Origin: Xylanibacter muris
GTDB lineage: Bacteria; Bacteroidota; Bacteroidia; Bacteroidales; Bacteroidaceae
Assembly (NCBI RefSeq): GCF_013166605.1
Contig: NZ_JABKKF010000006.1
Span: 115,313-179,312, forward strand
Length of the DNA stretch: 64,000 nucleotides
Direction of reading: 5' to 3'
Position 1 is the first letter of the stretch. The number at the start of each line of letters is the position of its first letter. The notes under the pieces are model-generated. The model had not been told where the DNA came from. It was given only the letters and a program-made list of their open reading frames with translations, and did no database searches. The translations under genes and the position numbers were made by a program. Shown here piece after piece: positions 55,147 through 64,000 of this stretch.

Positions 55147-56346
55147 TCATACAACAGGATTTTGGTGGGACGATTCTACCCCACCTGATTTGAAACAACG
55201 CTTTCTGAGCCACTCGCGAACAGGCATGTCGTAAAGCCTATAAGACGCGTAAGCAACAAAAACGGCAAGAAAGAATATTCCCACTGCCACAGATATATGT
55301 GTGGCAAGCGGTGCATCCTTATTGTTATCGGCCCATGCCATGTGTGCATATATAAACGGATAGTGGGTGATGTATATAGGATAGGAAATGTCACCGAGAA
55401 ACTTATTGAATGTTTCCGATTTTCCTCCTCTTACACTGCTGCCGGCCCCCATCATCACTATGACAGGGAATAGAAAAATGATACACGCCGCCTCGTAGAG
55501 GCCGTTTGTCCAGCGGCTATTGCCTTCCGTTCCAATTCCCATCCATGGCATGCAAAGCAATATGGCAATCATTAAAGAGCACCACCAAAAGCCACCCCTT
55601 ACCTTTATCCTAAGATTCAGACGAGAGACAAGCAACCCGCAGAAAAACGGATAAAGAAGCCTGGTGATACCAACCTGCAACTGACCAGGAGTAAGGCTCC
55701 ATCCGCCCATCACCGTATAAGAAGCGTAGTCGCGTGAAGCGAGAAGTCCCGTCACATCTATGTTTAGACACAAGACAACCGTCATTGCCGCAAAAATCGC
55801 CACAAAGACGGAAAGCGACACCTTGGACAGATGACGAAATACGAACGCATAAAGAATATTTGCCAGGTATTCCCACTGCAATGACCATGCCGGACCATTA
55901 AGCGGATTGGTTTCCGACCATCCGCGGATATCCATCGAAGTCGGCATCGGTATCATCGTAAATGCCCAAAACATTACAGCCAATACCATATACCATGGTG
56001 TGTCGCCAATTACGGGAAACGCCCCGCAACTTCCAAAATAGAACATAAGCGCTCCAAAAAGTGAGCCGAAGATTACCATTGGATGAAGTCTGATAAGACG
56101 GCGCTTTACGAAACTCCTGACCGACATGCGATCCCAGCGGTCATCGTATGCATAACCGATTACAAAGCCTGACAACATAAAAAAGAAATCAACGGCAAGA
56201 TAGCCATGGTTTACCGGCTGGTCAGGGCCACAATGATAGTACGTCTCAAACAGATGAAAGGCTACGACAAACATAGCCGCCACCCCACGCAGTCCGTCAA
56301 GAATCTCGTAGCGCGGCTTGGATGGAAGATAAACATTATTATTCAT
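55147..56346 (-). CDS. Acyltransferase 3 family (OafA/YrhL-like) membrane protein
   Basis: A 399-residue protein with about ten membrane helices. The opening ILDGLRGVAAMFVVAFHLFETYYHCGP has the family's catalytic His, and NHGYLAVDFFFMLSGFVIGYAYDDRW and RRLIRLHPMVIFG carry the conserved Arg motifs. LGDISYPIYITHYPFIYAH is the final family block. It transfers acyl groups to a surface glycan or other exported molecule; substrate is unknown. No other glycan genes are adjacent. Confidence 0.92.
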   Translation of the reverse strand: MNNNVYLPSKPRYEILDGLRGVAAMFVVAFHLFETYYHCGPDQPVNHGYLAVDFFFMLSGFVIGYAYDDRWDRMSVRSFVKRRLIRLHPMVIFGSLFGALMFYFGSCGAFPVIGDTPWYMVLAVMFWAFTMIPMPTSMDIRGWSETNPLNGPAWSLQWEYLANILYAFVFRHLSKVSLSVFVAIFAAMTVVLCLNIDVTGLLASRDYASYTVMGGWSLTPGQLQVGITRLLYPFFCGLLVSRLNLRIKVRGGFWWCSLMIAILLCMPWMGIGTEGNSRWTNGLYEAACIIFLFPVIVMMGAGSSVRGGKSETFNKFLGDISYPIYITHYPFIYAHMAWADNNKDAPLATHISVAVGIFFLAVFVAYASYRLYDMPVREWLRKRCFKSGGVESSHQNPVV

Positions 56347-56395
56347 TTTGAATGAATCCTTATTTTAAATCATGTTTTCAATAAATATGGAACAT

Positions 56396-56431
56396 AAAAA
56401 TCCTGAAAGCCATTCTGCTTTCAGGATTTTT
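56396..56431 (-). terminator. Terminator after the GH51 gene
   Basis: A perfect 15-base stem, AAAAATCCTGAAAGC and GCTTTCAGGATTTTT with a 6-base loop, 46 bases past the stop. Confidence 0.9.
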
Positions 56432-56476
56432 ACCTTATTCGCTAAATAAGCTGCAAGAACTTATCCTTTCCGCCGG

Positions 56477-59092
56477 CTACATCTGTATAACGCGGAATGA
56501 ATACGGAGGCAGGGTGATATGGAACTTTCCTCCCAAATCCACCTTATATTCACCCGTGTGGGGCTTAAGGGAAACCTGTCCGGGCTTGCCGCTTATACCT
56601 TCATACCTCATACGCGAGACGTATGGAAGATTCTTTGCGTCGATATCAAGACTAAGCTCGACAGGCAATACATTCACAACCTTCAGGAACACCTTACCCC
56701 ATTTGTCCATAACCACGCTTGCAGCTATACGGTTGACGGCAAGCGTGTCGGAATTGCCGGAAGCCGGCTTTAATGAAGATGTGATATATTTATTACCGTA
56801 ATAAGTAGAGAACAGCCTCTGTGTCTGATAGCTCGGTGTGAGTGTTATATTGCCGTTATCAAAGTATATCATATCAGGACTCCAGTTGCTGTGACCGTTC
56901 TTTGAAAGCAGAGGAGCGTATGATGTCATTTCCACTACATCGGCATTGCGCTCGATATTGCACAGATAAAATGCCTCGGCAAGCGCGCAGTCAAGCCCGC
57001 CCTTGCCCGTACGTGCAGCATATTCGCCAAGATATACTTTCGGTGCTTTCCTGTCGTAATTGTCATAATAGCGGGCATTGTTGAGGAACCATCCTACACT
57101 TTCATAGTAATGCTCGTCCACCATATCTATCACATTCCTGTTTTCATTGGCAAACTTCCATCCCTCGATATAGTCAGACGACGGTGCATGGAACGGACCG
57201 ACAGTACCGCAAACGGTTATCTCAGGATAACGTTCCTTTATGGCCTTGCATATCATGAGACAACGCTCCTCAAACACAGTTGATATTATATCCTCGTTGC
57301 CTATACCAATATACTTAAGGTTGAAAGGAGCCGGATGGCCGGCATCCGCACGCATCCTTGCCCATTTGCTCGTGGCAGGATCACCGTTGGCCCATTCTAT
57401 CATATTCAGTATCTCTTCGATATAAGCCGGCATGTCTTCCATGGGAATACCACCCTGCTGACCGCCATAACCATCACTGTCTGCACCGGAATTCTGACAA
57501 GGCACACCTGCGGCAAGAACTGGCAGCGGCTCGGCCTGTATATCCTCGCAGAACTGGAAATACTCGTAGAATCCGAGTCCGCGTGTCTGATGGTAACGCC
57601 AGATATTTCTGTCCGGCACACGATCGTAAAGAGGCCCTACGGTGTGATTCCAATGATATATGTTTCCAAGTCCGTCGCCATGGCTCATGCATCCTCCGGG
57701 AAAACGGATGAATTTCGGATGCAGGTCTGCAATTGTCTGGGCAAGGTCTTTGCGCAGACCGTTCTTGCGCCCATTGAACGTATCCTGAGGGAAAAGACTT
57801 ATCATGTCAAGGTGTGCCTCGTCATCTTTCAATGCAACAACGGCCAGCTCTGCCTTCTCTGCATCCTCAGAAGCGGTAAGGACGGCATCATATTTTGTCC
57901 ATTCCGAAGTCTTACCCTGCTTTACAGTCACAGTGGCTGAAGCTATTTCACGTCCGTTGTCTACAAGCTTAACTATAAAACGCTTGCCTTTTCCCTGTGC
58001 CATCCGGACATAGAAAGAGAAATCGTATTTCGCTCCTTTCATTACCCTTATTCCATCCCATCCGGAATTATAAAGCGTATCGGAAGTGACTGCCACATAA
58101 TGAGGATTATTCTTACTTATAGGATTATCGGTAAGAACATTTATTTTACCTGAAGCGGCACGCCATGAAGTGGTGGCATTCCATTCGCCACGGTCGGAAG
58201 AGGAATACTCAAAGTCGCGGTTCTGAACAAGTTCGGCATACAGACCGCCATCGGCTGCATAGCTTATATCCTCAAAAAACACACCGACAAGCTTATCGCT
58301 TATATCCTTCATTTTCTTTCCTTCTATGGTAAGAGTTGCGGGATATGGCTTTCCTCCAAGAAATGCAAATCGCGACGCATCATCCTTAAGATTCTCCGCA
58401 CTCTTGCGCCCGTTGACAGAAAGATTTGCAAAATAACGGTCCAGACCGTCAACGAAAGCACTGTCTGCAGCCCATTTGAATCCGGCAAACCGCTTGCCGC
58501 CAATCTCTACGGTATCTCTCTTAACGTCCGCTTTCTCATATTCCTGAGATGTTGCGGCAACATCAGGAGTGAAATGCCTGAAACGTGCATCAGTGGCGGT
58601 TTTCCTCACCTTCCCGTCTTTTGTCTTGAACAACACCGTATAGGCATTGTCTGAATCGCAGCGTATCACCGGAGCCAGACAACCGCGCACAGACATCTTT
58701 GGATAGTCCTGAGGCCTCCATGTAACCATATCGTCAGAAAAAGCCACGGCAAAACACGGTGCACTGTCGTTTACCGAAAATACTGCGGCATAGCCTCCGG
58801 ATGAAAGACGTGTGATAAAGGGAGTATACATCTTCTTATCCGACCCCCAACGGGCATAGTCTGATGAGAAAAGCTGTCCTAAGTTTACCGCGGTTCCATC
58901 TGATGTGATCTTTGCCACATGAAATCCGGACCTGTCTCCGGGACTATAAAGAAAAACCTGCGGGGAAACCTTTTCCACATTGACAACCGATGTCCTGGCT
59001 TTCCTTGCCTGTCTCTTAATCTTGGCTTCCGCCTGAATGCCTACAGAAAGGGAAAGTGCCAAGAGCACTGATAAATTTCCTTTGAAACTCAT
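56477..59092 (-). CDS. GH51-family alpha-L-arabinofuranosidase with N-terminal propeller-like domain
   Basis: An 871-residue exported enzyme (signal peptide MSFKGNLSVLLALSLSVGIQAEA). Residues about 45-230 resemble part of a GH43-like beta-propeller (FHVAKITSDG...ARWGSDKKMYTPFI...APCFAVAFSDDMVTW). Then GVFFEDISYAADGGLYAELVQNRDFEY and a CBM-like insert (WRAASGKINVLTD...GAKYDFSFYVRMAQG) lead to the GH51 barrel: FIRFPGGCMSHGDGL, acid/base Glu near 600 (YIGIGNEDI) and nucleophile Glu near 688 (VYLGEYAART). A C-terminal beta-sandwich follows. It removes arabinose side chains from arabinoxylan or arabinan. Length exceeds the usual 500-660 because of the extra domains. Confidence 0.9.
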   Translation of the reverse strand: MSFKGNLSVLLALSLSVGIQAEAKIKRQARKARTSVVNVEKVSPQVFLYSPGDRSGFHVAKITSDGTAVNLGQLFSSDYARWGSDKKMYTPFITRLSSGGYAAVFSVNDSAPCFAVAFSDDMVTWRPQDYPKMSVRGCLAPVIRCDSDNAYTVLFKTKDGKVRKTATDARFRHFTPDVAATSQEYEKADVKRDTVEIGGKRFAGFKWAADSAFVDGLDRYFANLSVNGRKSAENLKDDASRFAFLGGKPYPATLTIEGKKMKDISDKLVGVFFEDISYAADGGLYAELVQNRDFEYSSSDRGEWNATTSWRAASGKINVLTDNPISKNNPHYVAVTSDTLYNSGWDGIRVMKGAKYDFSFYVRMAQGKGKRFIVKLVDNGREIASATVTVKQGKTSEWTKYDAVLTASEDAEKAELAVVALKDDEAHLDMISLFPQDTFNGRKNGLRKDLAQTIADLHPKFIRFPGGCMSHGDGLGNIYHWNHTVGPLYDRVPDRNIWRYHQTRGLGFYEYFQFCEDIQAEPLPVLAAGVPCQNSGADSDGYGGQQGGIPMEDMPAYIEEILNMIEWANGDPATSKWARMRADAGHPAPFNLKYIGIGNEDIISTVFEERCLMICKAIKERYPEITVCGTVGPFHAPSSDYIEGWKFANENRNVIDMVDEHYYESVGWFLNNARYYDNYDRKAPKVYLGEYAARTGKGGLDCALAEAFYLCNIERNADVVEMTSYAPLLSKNGHSNWSPDMIYFDNGNITLTPSYQTQRLFSTYYGNKYITSSLKPASGNSDTLAVNRIAASVVMDKWGKVFLKVVNVLPVELSLDIDAKNLPYVSRMRYEGISGKPGQVSLKPHTGEYKVDLGGKFHITLPPYSFRVIQM

Positions 59093-59133
59093 TGTTATAT
59101 TTTTTTAGATAGATTATAATCTGTTTGCTTCCG

Positions 59134-59164
59134 CAAAGATACGGATAAAAAGACAAATTACAAA
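59134..59164 (-). promoter_or_regulatory. Complete promoter of the GH51 gene
   Basis: On the minus strand TTTG (59161-59164), a 19-base spacer and TATCTTTG (59134-59141). The -7 box sits in GTATCTTTGC (59133-59142), which also fits the IntDOT core consensus and could be a secondary insertion site. Confidence 0.75.
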
Positions 59165-59226
59165 ACAAAGACATAAGATTTAAGGACATAAGTACAATAT
59201 ACAACAGGTGTTTACGTTATGAAGAC

Positions 59227-59583
59227 ATGAATATTGAAAAAGCACGTGAATACTGCCTCGGCAAGAAAGGATGTGAAGAGACTTTCCCGTTTGACACACA
59301 AACACTGGTGTTTAAAGTAATGGGAAAGATTTTCGCAGTACTGTCATTGGATAATCCTGATATAATAATATTGAAATGCGATGCGGAATATGCGTCCGAG
59401 CTGCGCGAAACATATAATGCTATAGAACCGGCATTCCATTTCAACAAAAAGTATTGGAACCAGATTCGGTTCAATGCCGATGCGAATGACGAACTTATAT
59501 TCAGTCTCATCGACCATTCGCTTGAAGAGGTCGTAAGTAAATTCACACGCAAAATGAAAGAAGAGTATATGGCTCTGAAGTGA
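59227..59583 (+). CDS. MmcQ/YjbR-family protein
   Basis: A 118-residue protein with the family pattern: MNIEKAREYCLGKKGCEETFPFDTQTLVFKVMGKIFAVLSLD, then LKCDAEYASELRETYNAIEPAFHFNKKYWNQIRFN, ending LIDHSLEEVVSKFTRKMKEEY. The fold (CyaY-like) is thought to bind DNA but no role is firmly known. It is a single gene facing pflA; only 29 bases lie between the two stops. Confidence 0.88.
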   Translation: MNIEKAREYCLGKKGCEETFPFDTQTLVFKVMGKIFAVLSLDNPDIIILKCDAEYASELRETYNAIEPAFHFNKKYWNQIRFNADANDELIFSLIDHSLEEVVSKFTRKMKEEYMALK

Positions 59584-59612
59584 CGGATGTTTCAGATATC
59601 GTGGCCGTCAAC

Positions 59613-60347
59613 CTAATTAACGACCACAATACTGAAATATTCACGGAACAGCATCTCTGCCCTTTCAAGTTGCTCTTTCGTGTTTTCTTTCACCTCCTTA
59701 AGGCTATACTCAAGCCCCATCGCCTCATACTTATGCACTCCAAGACGATGGTAAGGCAATATCTCAACACGCCTGATATTCTTATAGTCCCCGATACTAC
59801 GGCCGAGATTCCGTATATCATCCTCACCGTCACTGTATCCCGGCACAAGAACATAACGTATCCAAAAGGGTCTGCCGTTTTCCTCAAGCCATGCCGCCGT
59901 ACGCAATGTCTGCGCGTTGGTGTGCCCCGTAAGAGCTTTATGACGTGACTCATCAAACTGCTTTATGTCTAACAGCACAAGGTCTGTAAGACCAAACAGT
60001 TCTTCTGTCTGACGGTTCCATACTCCACCGTTCGTATCAAGACAAATATGTATTCCGGCCGTCTTCAGTCTTCGGAACAACGGTATCAGGCTATCCGCCT
60101 GCAAAGTAGGCTCACCACCGGAAAACGTAATGCCACCCTTACTTCCGAAAAACGGTTTCTGGCTAACTGCCATATCCAGAATCTCATCAGGAGATGTAAG
60201 CTTGCCTCCGGTTAAAGATATTGTATCAGGATTGGCACAATAAAGACAACGGAACGGACATCCCTGAAGAAATACGACGAGCCGAAGCCCCGGCCCGTCG
60301 TATGTTCCCATTGATTCGTATGAGTGTACACGTATCATATCTTGCAT
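59613..60347 (-). CDS. pflA: Pyruvate formate-lyase activating enzyme
   Basis: About 244 residues from MQDMIRVHSYESMGTYDGPGLRLVVFLQGC. The radical SAM cluster is CPFRCLYC (Cys30, Cys34, Cys37), and GGITFSGGEPTLQ is the SAM-binding GGE motif. It makes the glycyl radical on PflB. The start at 60347 falls one base after the pflB stop, so the two are translationally coupled; ATG 60338 is a second choice. No ferredoxin insert, as expected for the short PflA type. Confidence 0.93.
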   Translation of the reverse strand: MQDMIRVHSYESMGTYDGPGLRLVVFLQGCPFRCLYCANPDTISLTGGKLTSPDEILDMAVSQKPFFGSKGGITFSGGEPTLQADSLIPLFRRLKTAGIHICLDTNGGVWNRQTEELFGLTDLVLLDIKQFDESRHKALTGHTNAQTLRTAAWLEENGRPFWIRYVLVPGYSDGEDDIRNLGRSIGDYKNIRRVEILPYHRLGVHKYEAMGLEYSLKEVKENTKEQLERAEMLFREYFSIVVVN

Positions 60348-60348
60348 A

Positions 60349-62577
60349 TTACATTCTTTCGTGGAAACTTCTGCTGATAACCTCAAGCTGATGCTCGCGG
60401 CTAAGCTTTATAAAGTTAACGGCATAGCCTGACACACGGATTGTAAGCTGAGGATATTTCTCAGGATGCTCCATAGCATCTTCCAGCATCTCACGGTTCA
60501 GAACATTTACATTGAGATGATGTGCTCCCTTGGTAAAGTAACCGTCCACCATGGTAACAAGGTTTTCGATACGCTCCTCATCTGTAGGTCCGAGCGACTT
60601 CGGCACAATAGAGAATGTATTGCTGATACCGTCCTGTGAGTCACGATAACGAAGTTTTGCCACGGAACTCAAGGATGCGATAGCACCGTTCTTGTCACGG
60701 CCGTGCATAGGATTGGCACCCGGGGCAAAAGGAACGCCCTTGGCACGCCCGTCAGGCGTGGCTCCGGTTTTCTTACCATACATCACATTAGAAGTTATTG
60801 TAAGCAACGACAATGTAGGACGGGCATTTTTATATACAGGCAGTTTCTTAAGTTCCTCACTGAAATAATACACCAGATCAACGCCAAGATGGTCGACACG
60901 GTCATCATTGTTTCCGAAACAAGGGAACTCTCCCTCAATATCAAAACCTTCCGTAAGACCGATATCATTGCGGCGTGCGGTAACCTTGGCATTCTTGATG
61001 GCAGACAAGGAGTCAATGGCAATAGACAGTCCGGCAACACCATAGGCAAGGTTTATACGAGGATTGGTATCAACAAAAGCCATCTGGGCTTTCTCATAAT
61101 AATACTTGTCATGCATATAATGTATTATGTTCATCGCCTCATTATATACACGGGCTATTTCAGTGAGCACCTTCTTATAGTTACTCATCACTTCCTCAAA
61201 CTTCAACGTATCGCTCGTAAGCACGGGAATACCCTTAACCATAACCGTTCCTGTGTTCTCACAGCGTCCGCCGTTAATGGCCAGCAACAACGCCTTGGCA
61301 AGGTTTGCACGCGCACCGAAGAACTGTATCTGCTTACCGATGGCCTGATACGAAACACAACATGCTATGCCGTAATCGTCACAGTTGCGGACCTCGCGCA
61401 TCAGGTTGTCGTTCTCATATTGAATGGAACTTGTGTCTACTGAAACTTTTGCACAGAAATCCTTAAATCCTTGTGGAAGTTCCGGACTCCACAGAACTGT
61501 CATGTTCGGTTCTGGAGACGGACCTAAATTATATAATGTCTGAAGGAACCTGAATGATGTTTTCGTAACCTTGACACGTCCGTCATTGAAACGTCCGCCA
61601 ATAGCCTCGGTCACCCATGTCGGATCACCGGCAAAGATATCGTTGTATGACTGCATGCGTAAGTGGCGTATCATACGGAGCTTTATCACAAACTGGTCGA
61701 TAAGCTCCTGTGCATAAGTCTCATTTATCAACCCGTGAGCCAAGTCATACTCAATGAAAATATCAAGGAATGATGAAACATTGCCAAGAGACATTGCGGC
61801 ACCGTCCTGCTCTTTCACAGCGGCAAGATAGGCCATATATACCCACTGGACAGCTTCGTGCGCCGATGTTGCCGGACGACTCAGATCCAATCCGTAATAC
61901 TCACCCATCACCTTTATTTCCTTCAATGCCTTAATCTGCTCCGCCACCTCCTCACGAAGCCGTATACGCGATTCGGTCATAGGACCTGTAAGATTAAGCA
62001 TATCCTCCTGTTTTGCCTCTATTATACGGTCGACACCATAAAGAGCAAGCCTTCGGTAGTCACCGATGATACGTCCGCGGGCATAGTTATCGGGAAGCCC
62101 GGTAAGGAAACCAAGCGAACGGAAAGAACGTATCTCTGGAGTGTAAACATCAAACACACCGTCATTATGTGTCTTACGATAGTGCGTGAAAATATCTTTC
62201 ACCTTATCATCTACCTCAACACCATTTTCACGACAAGCCTTTGCCACCACATTTATTCCTCCGAAAGGCTTTATGGCACGCTTCAGCAGCTCATCGGTCT
62301 GCAATCCTACAATAAGTTCATTTTCTTTGTCGATGTATCCTGCCTGATGTGAGGTAATGGTGGAAACGGTCTTATGGTCCAACGATCTTACACCGTTGTT
62401 GTTTCGCTCTTCCTCCAATGCCTTTAAACAGATATCCCAAATACGTTTTGTACGTTCAGTCGGGCCTTGAAGAAAAGACGCGTCTCCAGTATAGGGAGCA
62501 ATGTTTCTACTTACAAAATCACTTACATTGATTTCTTTACTCCAAAGTCCGTCAATAAAATTTTTGTTTAATTCCAT
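60349..62577 (-). CDS. pflB: Formate C-acetyltransferase (pyruvate formate-lyase)
   Basis: A 742-residue glycyl radical enzyme from [12 protein letters not shown]. The adjacent Cys pair is in [12 protein letters not shown] near 405, and the glycyl radical loop RVSGYAV lies near 713-719. Further landmarks are [17 protein letters not shown] [18 protein letters not shown] and [20 protein letters not shown]. It cleaves pyruvate with CoA to acetyl-CoA and formate under anaerobic conditions. The reading frame runs to 62754 but the canonical N-terminus and the promoter place the start at 62577. Confidence 0.95.
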   Translation of the reverse strand: MELNKNFIDGLWSKEINVSDFVSRNIAPYTGDASFLQGPTERTKRIWDICLKALEEERNNNGVRSLDHKTVSTITSHQAGYIDKENELIVGLQTDELLKRAIKPFGGINVVAKACRENGVEVDDKVKDIFTHYRKTHNDGVFDVYTPEIRSFRSLGFLTGLPDNYARGRIIGDYRRLALYGVDRIIEAKQEDMLNLTGPMTESRIRLREEVAEQIKALKEIKVMGEYYGLDLSRPATSAHEAVQWVYMAYLAAVKEQDGAAMSLGNVSSFLDIFIEYDLAHGLINETYAQELIDQFVIKLRMIRHLRMQSYNDIFAGDPTWVTEAIGGRFNDGRVKVTKTSFRFLQTLYNLGPSPEPNMTVLWSPELPQGFKDFCAKVSVDTSSIQYENDNLMREVRNCDDYGIACCVSYQAIGKQIQFFGARANLAKALLLAINGGRCENTGTVMVKGIPVLTSDTLKFEEVMSNYKKVLTEIARVYNEAMNIIHYMHDKYYYEKAQMAFVDTNPRINLAYGVAGLSIAIDSLSAIKNAKVTARRNDIGLTEGFDIEGEFPCFGNNDDRVDHLGVDLVYYFSEELKKLPVYKNARPTLSLLTITSNVMYGKKTGATPDGRAKGVPFAPGANPMHGRDKNGAIASLSSVAKLRYRDSQDGISNTFSIVPKSLGPTDEERIENLVTMVDGYFTKGAHHLNVNVLNREMLEDAMEHPEKYPQLTIRVSGYAVNFIKLSREHQLEVISRSFHERM

Positions 62578-62618
62578 AAAATAAAAAGTATTCTTTTGAA
62601 GATATATCTTAGAGCGTG

Positions 62619-62626
62619 CAAAATTA
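62619..62626 (-). promoter_or_regulatory. -7 box of pflB
   Basis: TAATTTTG fits TAnnTTTG, 41 bases before the pflB ATG. It overlaps a short inverted repeat, TTATGA-N7-TCATAA, which could be an operator or chance in AT-rich sequence. Confidence 0.55.
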
Positions 62627-62716
62627 TGAAAAAAAATCATAAAACCGGCATCTTCTGCATACTTTTTATTTCTAACACATTTCCATAACGTATTATGAAA
62701 GAATGCCATAAAAAAC

Positions 62717-62759
62717 AATCTGTGTGAAGCATTCACTTCAGACATGCTCCACACAGATT
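62717..62759 (-). terminator. Terminator after the SGNH hydrolase gene
   Basis: A 16-base stem with one mismatch (62717-62732 with 62744-62759; arms built on AATCTGTGTG and CACACAGATT) is followed on the minus strand by GTTTTTTATG, 20 bases past the stop. Confidence 0.85.
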
Positions 62760-62778
62760 ATTATAATATAATAAATTA

Positions 62779-63471
62779 CTAAGGCAATCTGTTTTCCTGA
62801 AACATTACAGCAGCAACCTGAGAGGCGATCTGCTTCATCCCCTTCACAGTAGGATGTCCGCTACGCTTGTCTATATTCTTTAAATTAATGCACTTTACAG
62901 CATAATGCTCACATATTTCTCTACATGAAACCGTAATATCCTTTGACAGTCCGTCATTAAGAATGAAATAAATATCCACATTAGGATAGCGTTTCTTTAC
63001 ATTACTCAACATATAAGCCATTGCAGGACGAAAAGAATATAAATCGGACGAAGTCCAACCTGAATATTTGTATTCACCAACCGGTGAACCGGCCCAACTG
63101 TCATTCGTCGCACCAAAAATAAGCAGGATGTCTGGTGAGCCAAGCATATTAAGACGAGTACAGAAAGACCTGTCACTATAATCTTCTTTCTTATAACCTG
63201 TATTACAAATTGTCGCACCCGAAAATGAATTGTTTACACACAAACGCAAACCATTATTCTTTATCAACAGATGCCACCATGTCTGACAGACATCGTTGAC
63301 ATCAGTACGCTCCACAACATCTTCACTATACCACACATAATTCGTATCAGGAACAACGTATGATTTAAATGTACTGTAGGAATCTCCCAATACTGATACA
63401 CTCTTACGGTACTGACCGCAGACAGAAGTCACTGCAAGCAACAGTAACATACACATTTTTAATCTTTTCAT
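62779..63471 (-). CDS. SGNH/GDSL-type esterase, exported
   Basis: About 230 residues from MKRLKMCMLLLLAVTSVCGQ, a signal peptide. Block I is SVSVLGDSYSTF with Ser31, block II contains NNSFSGATICN, block III is IFGATNDSWAG (Asn) and block V has SGHPTVKGM with the catalytic His. The set is complete for an SGNH hydrolase, probably acting on acylated or acetylated glycans in the periplasm. ATG 63471 is chosen because it starts the signal peptide; the frame is open to 63558. It is a single gene with its own -7 box. Confidence 0.88.
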   Translation of the reverse strand: MKRLKMCMLLLLAVTSVCGQYRKSVSVLGDSYSTFKSYVVPDTNYVWYSEDVVERTDVNDVCQTWWHLLIKNNGLRLCVNNSFSGATICNTGYKKEDYSDRSFCTRLNMLGSPDILLIFGATNDSWAGSPVGEYKYSGWTSSDLYSFRPAMAYMLSNVKKRYPNVDIYFILNDGLSKDITVSCREICEHYAVKCINLKNIDKRSGHPTVKGMKQIASQVAAVMFQENRLP

Positions 63472-63497
63472 ACTCAAACAATAACTATTCGTCAGTA

Positions 63498-63505
63498 CAA
63501 AGATA
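63498..63505 (-). promoter_or_regulatory. -7 box of the SGNH hydrolase gene
   Basis: TATCTTTG on the minus strand, 26 bases before the ATG at 63471. Confidence 0.6.
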
Positions 63506-63784
63506 ATACATTTACAACAAAAGACATATATCAACAATATATTTTTTGACACATTCACATAAACATCATCAATAAAGCCTCAGACAATGCCGCGATTATA
63601 CTGCCTAAGCAACGCCTGTAATAAATAGCTAAAGTATTACTCACCCCTCCATTCTTGGCATATAAATAAAATATATCATATATATGTCCGGATACTGTAA
63701 CAGTTAATATACTACACTGCAAAATCAAATAATAAACACCTTTACAATGCCACAAATATCCGTCCCAACACTCCTGCGTCCAAG
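63506..63784. other. Intergenic stretch without recognised features
   Basis: AT-rich sequence upstream of the SGNH hydrolase gene. No gene, RNA or clear palindrome is seen; open frames here run into the dispersed repeat and look spurious. Confidence 0.5.
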
Positions 63785-64000
63785 CCCCCAATACCCAAAG
63801 TAGACACGTGCCTTTGCACATGCCAGACAGCCCCTCCAACTCCCCGAAGGGGAGAGAAAGGATGGGTATGTGGAATATTCCGAATCTGCAATGGTATAAA
63901 TGTACCATGGTTTGTATAATATGTGCCATCATTCATTGAAGGGGCGGAGGCCCCCCACATGAGCATCCCACAAGTAGGGACGTGCCTTTGGCACGTGTCA
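63785..64000. repeat. Dispersed repeat family, copies at the right edge
   Basis: Two copies of the core are visible: ACCCAAAGTAGACACGTGCC (63793-63812) and AAGTAGGGACGTGCCTTTGG plus CACGTGTC (63972-63999). Between them lie a CTCCCC-GAA-GGGGAG hairpin (63840-63854), GGTATGTG and CTGCAATGGTATAAATGTA. The order and modules repeat those at 54721-54900. The element runs off the window. Confidence 0.6.

Noticed and set aside
62619..62645. FNR/CRP-type site at the pflB promoter
   Set aside because: TTATGA-N7-TCATAA does not match the TTGAT-N4-ATCAA pattern and such short repeats are common in AT-rich DNA.
60349..62754. 801-residue PflB starting at 62754
   Set aside because: The extra 59 residues cover the promoter and terminator and have no counterpart in the family; ATG 62577 gives a standard start.
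63555..63966. Minus-strand frames of 125 and 74 residues at the right edge
   Set aside because: They run through the dispersed repeat and its hairpins; the apparent protein comes from the repeat.

Overview
The window looks like a gut-type Bacteroidales chromosome. Nearly every confident promoter carries the Bacteroidetes -7 box TAnnTTTG, several with a TTTG -33 element 19-20 nt upstream. Gene content fits: a short primary sigma factor, a hut operon with a long urocanase, PflB/PflA, IorAB, sulfatase and xylan-active enzymes. Genus is not settled; the xylan genes and the C-terminal end of the GH30 protein would suit a Prevotellaceae or Bacteroides relative.

Bases 1 to about 27757 are one end of a CTnDOT-family integrative conjugative element. 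From the right end inward it holds an attachment core fitting GTANNTTTGC (27748-27757), an IntDOT-type integrase with Ser259 in the box I Arg position, a RhuM-like orphan, an AT-rich DUF2971 cargo gene, small HTH genes (one broken by an amber codon), and an excision operon (HTH, DUF3945, topoisomerase III/Exc, DUF1896, giant methylase-helicase). Then come a divergent AraC regulator and an RND efflux operon running into rteA and rteB, a RibD/DHFR-like gene behind an attenuator-like leader, rteC, and a truncated AAA ATPase. Tra and mob genes are not seen and presumably lie left of the window. The efflux operon occupies the place tetQ has upstream of rteAB in CTnDOT.

The most interesting signal lies between topB and the DUF1896 gene. 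A TACCTTTG promoter and an intrinsic terminator define a transcript of about 91 nt, placed and sized like the CTnDOT sRNA RteR. It contains the reverse complement of a motif, CCACTrAATyCrAAGT, found in the leaders of three genes of the same module, which predicts antisense control by this sRNA.

The rest (27758-64000) is host chromosome: sulfatase, YihY, RNase P RNA, HtrA lipoprotein, primary sigma factor, a compact HprK-like/S26-type peptidase/PqqD cluster, an aminotransferase-IorBA operon, GH2 beta-galactosidase, the histidine operon ftcD-hutU-hutH-hutI, xylan-debranching enzymes (GH30, GH115, GH51), an acyltransferase, PflB/PflA and an SGNH hydrolase. Two intergenic arrays (49647-49734 and 55016-55094) each contain four short near-palindromic cores starting exactly 22 nt apart but unrelated in sequence. 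A dispersed repeat family appears near 54.8 kb and at the right edge. No tRNA, 5S/16S/23S rRNA or CRISPR array was seen.
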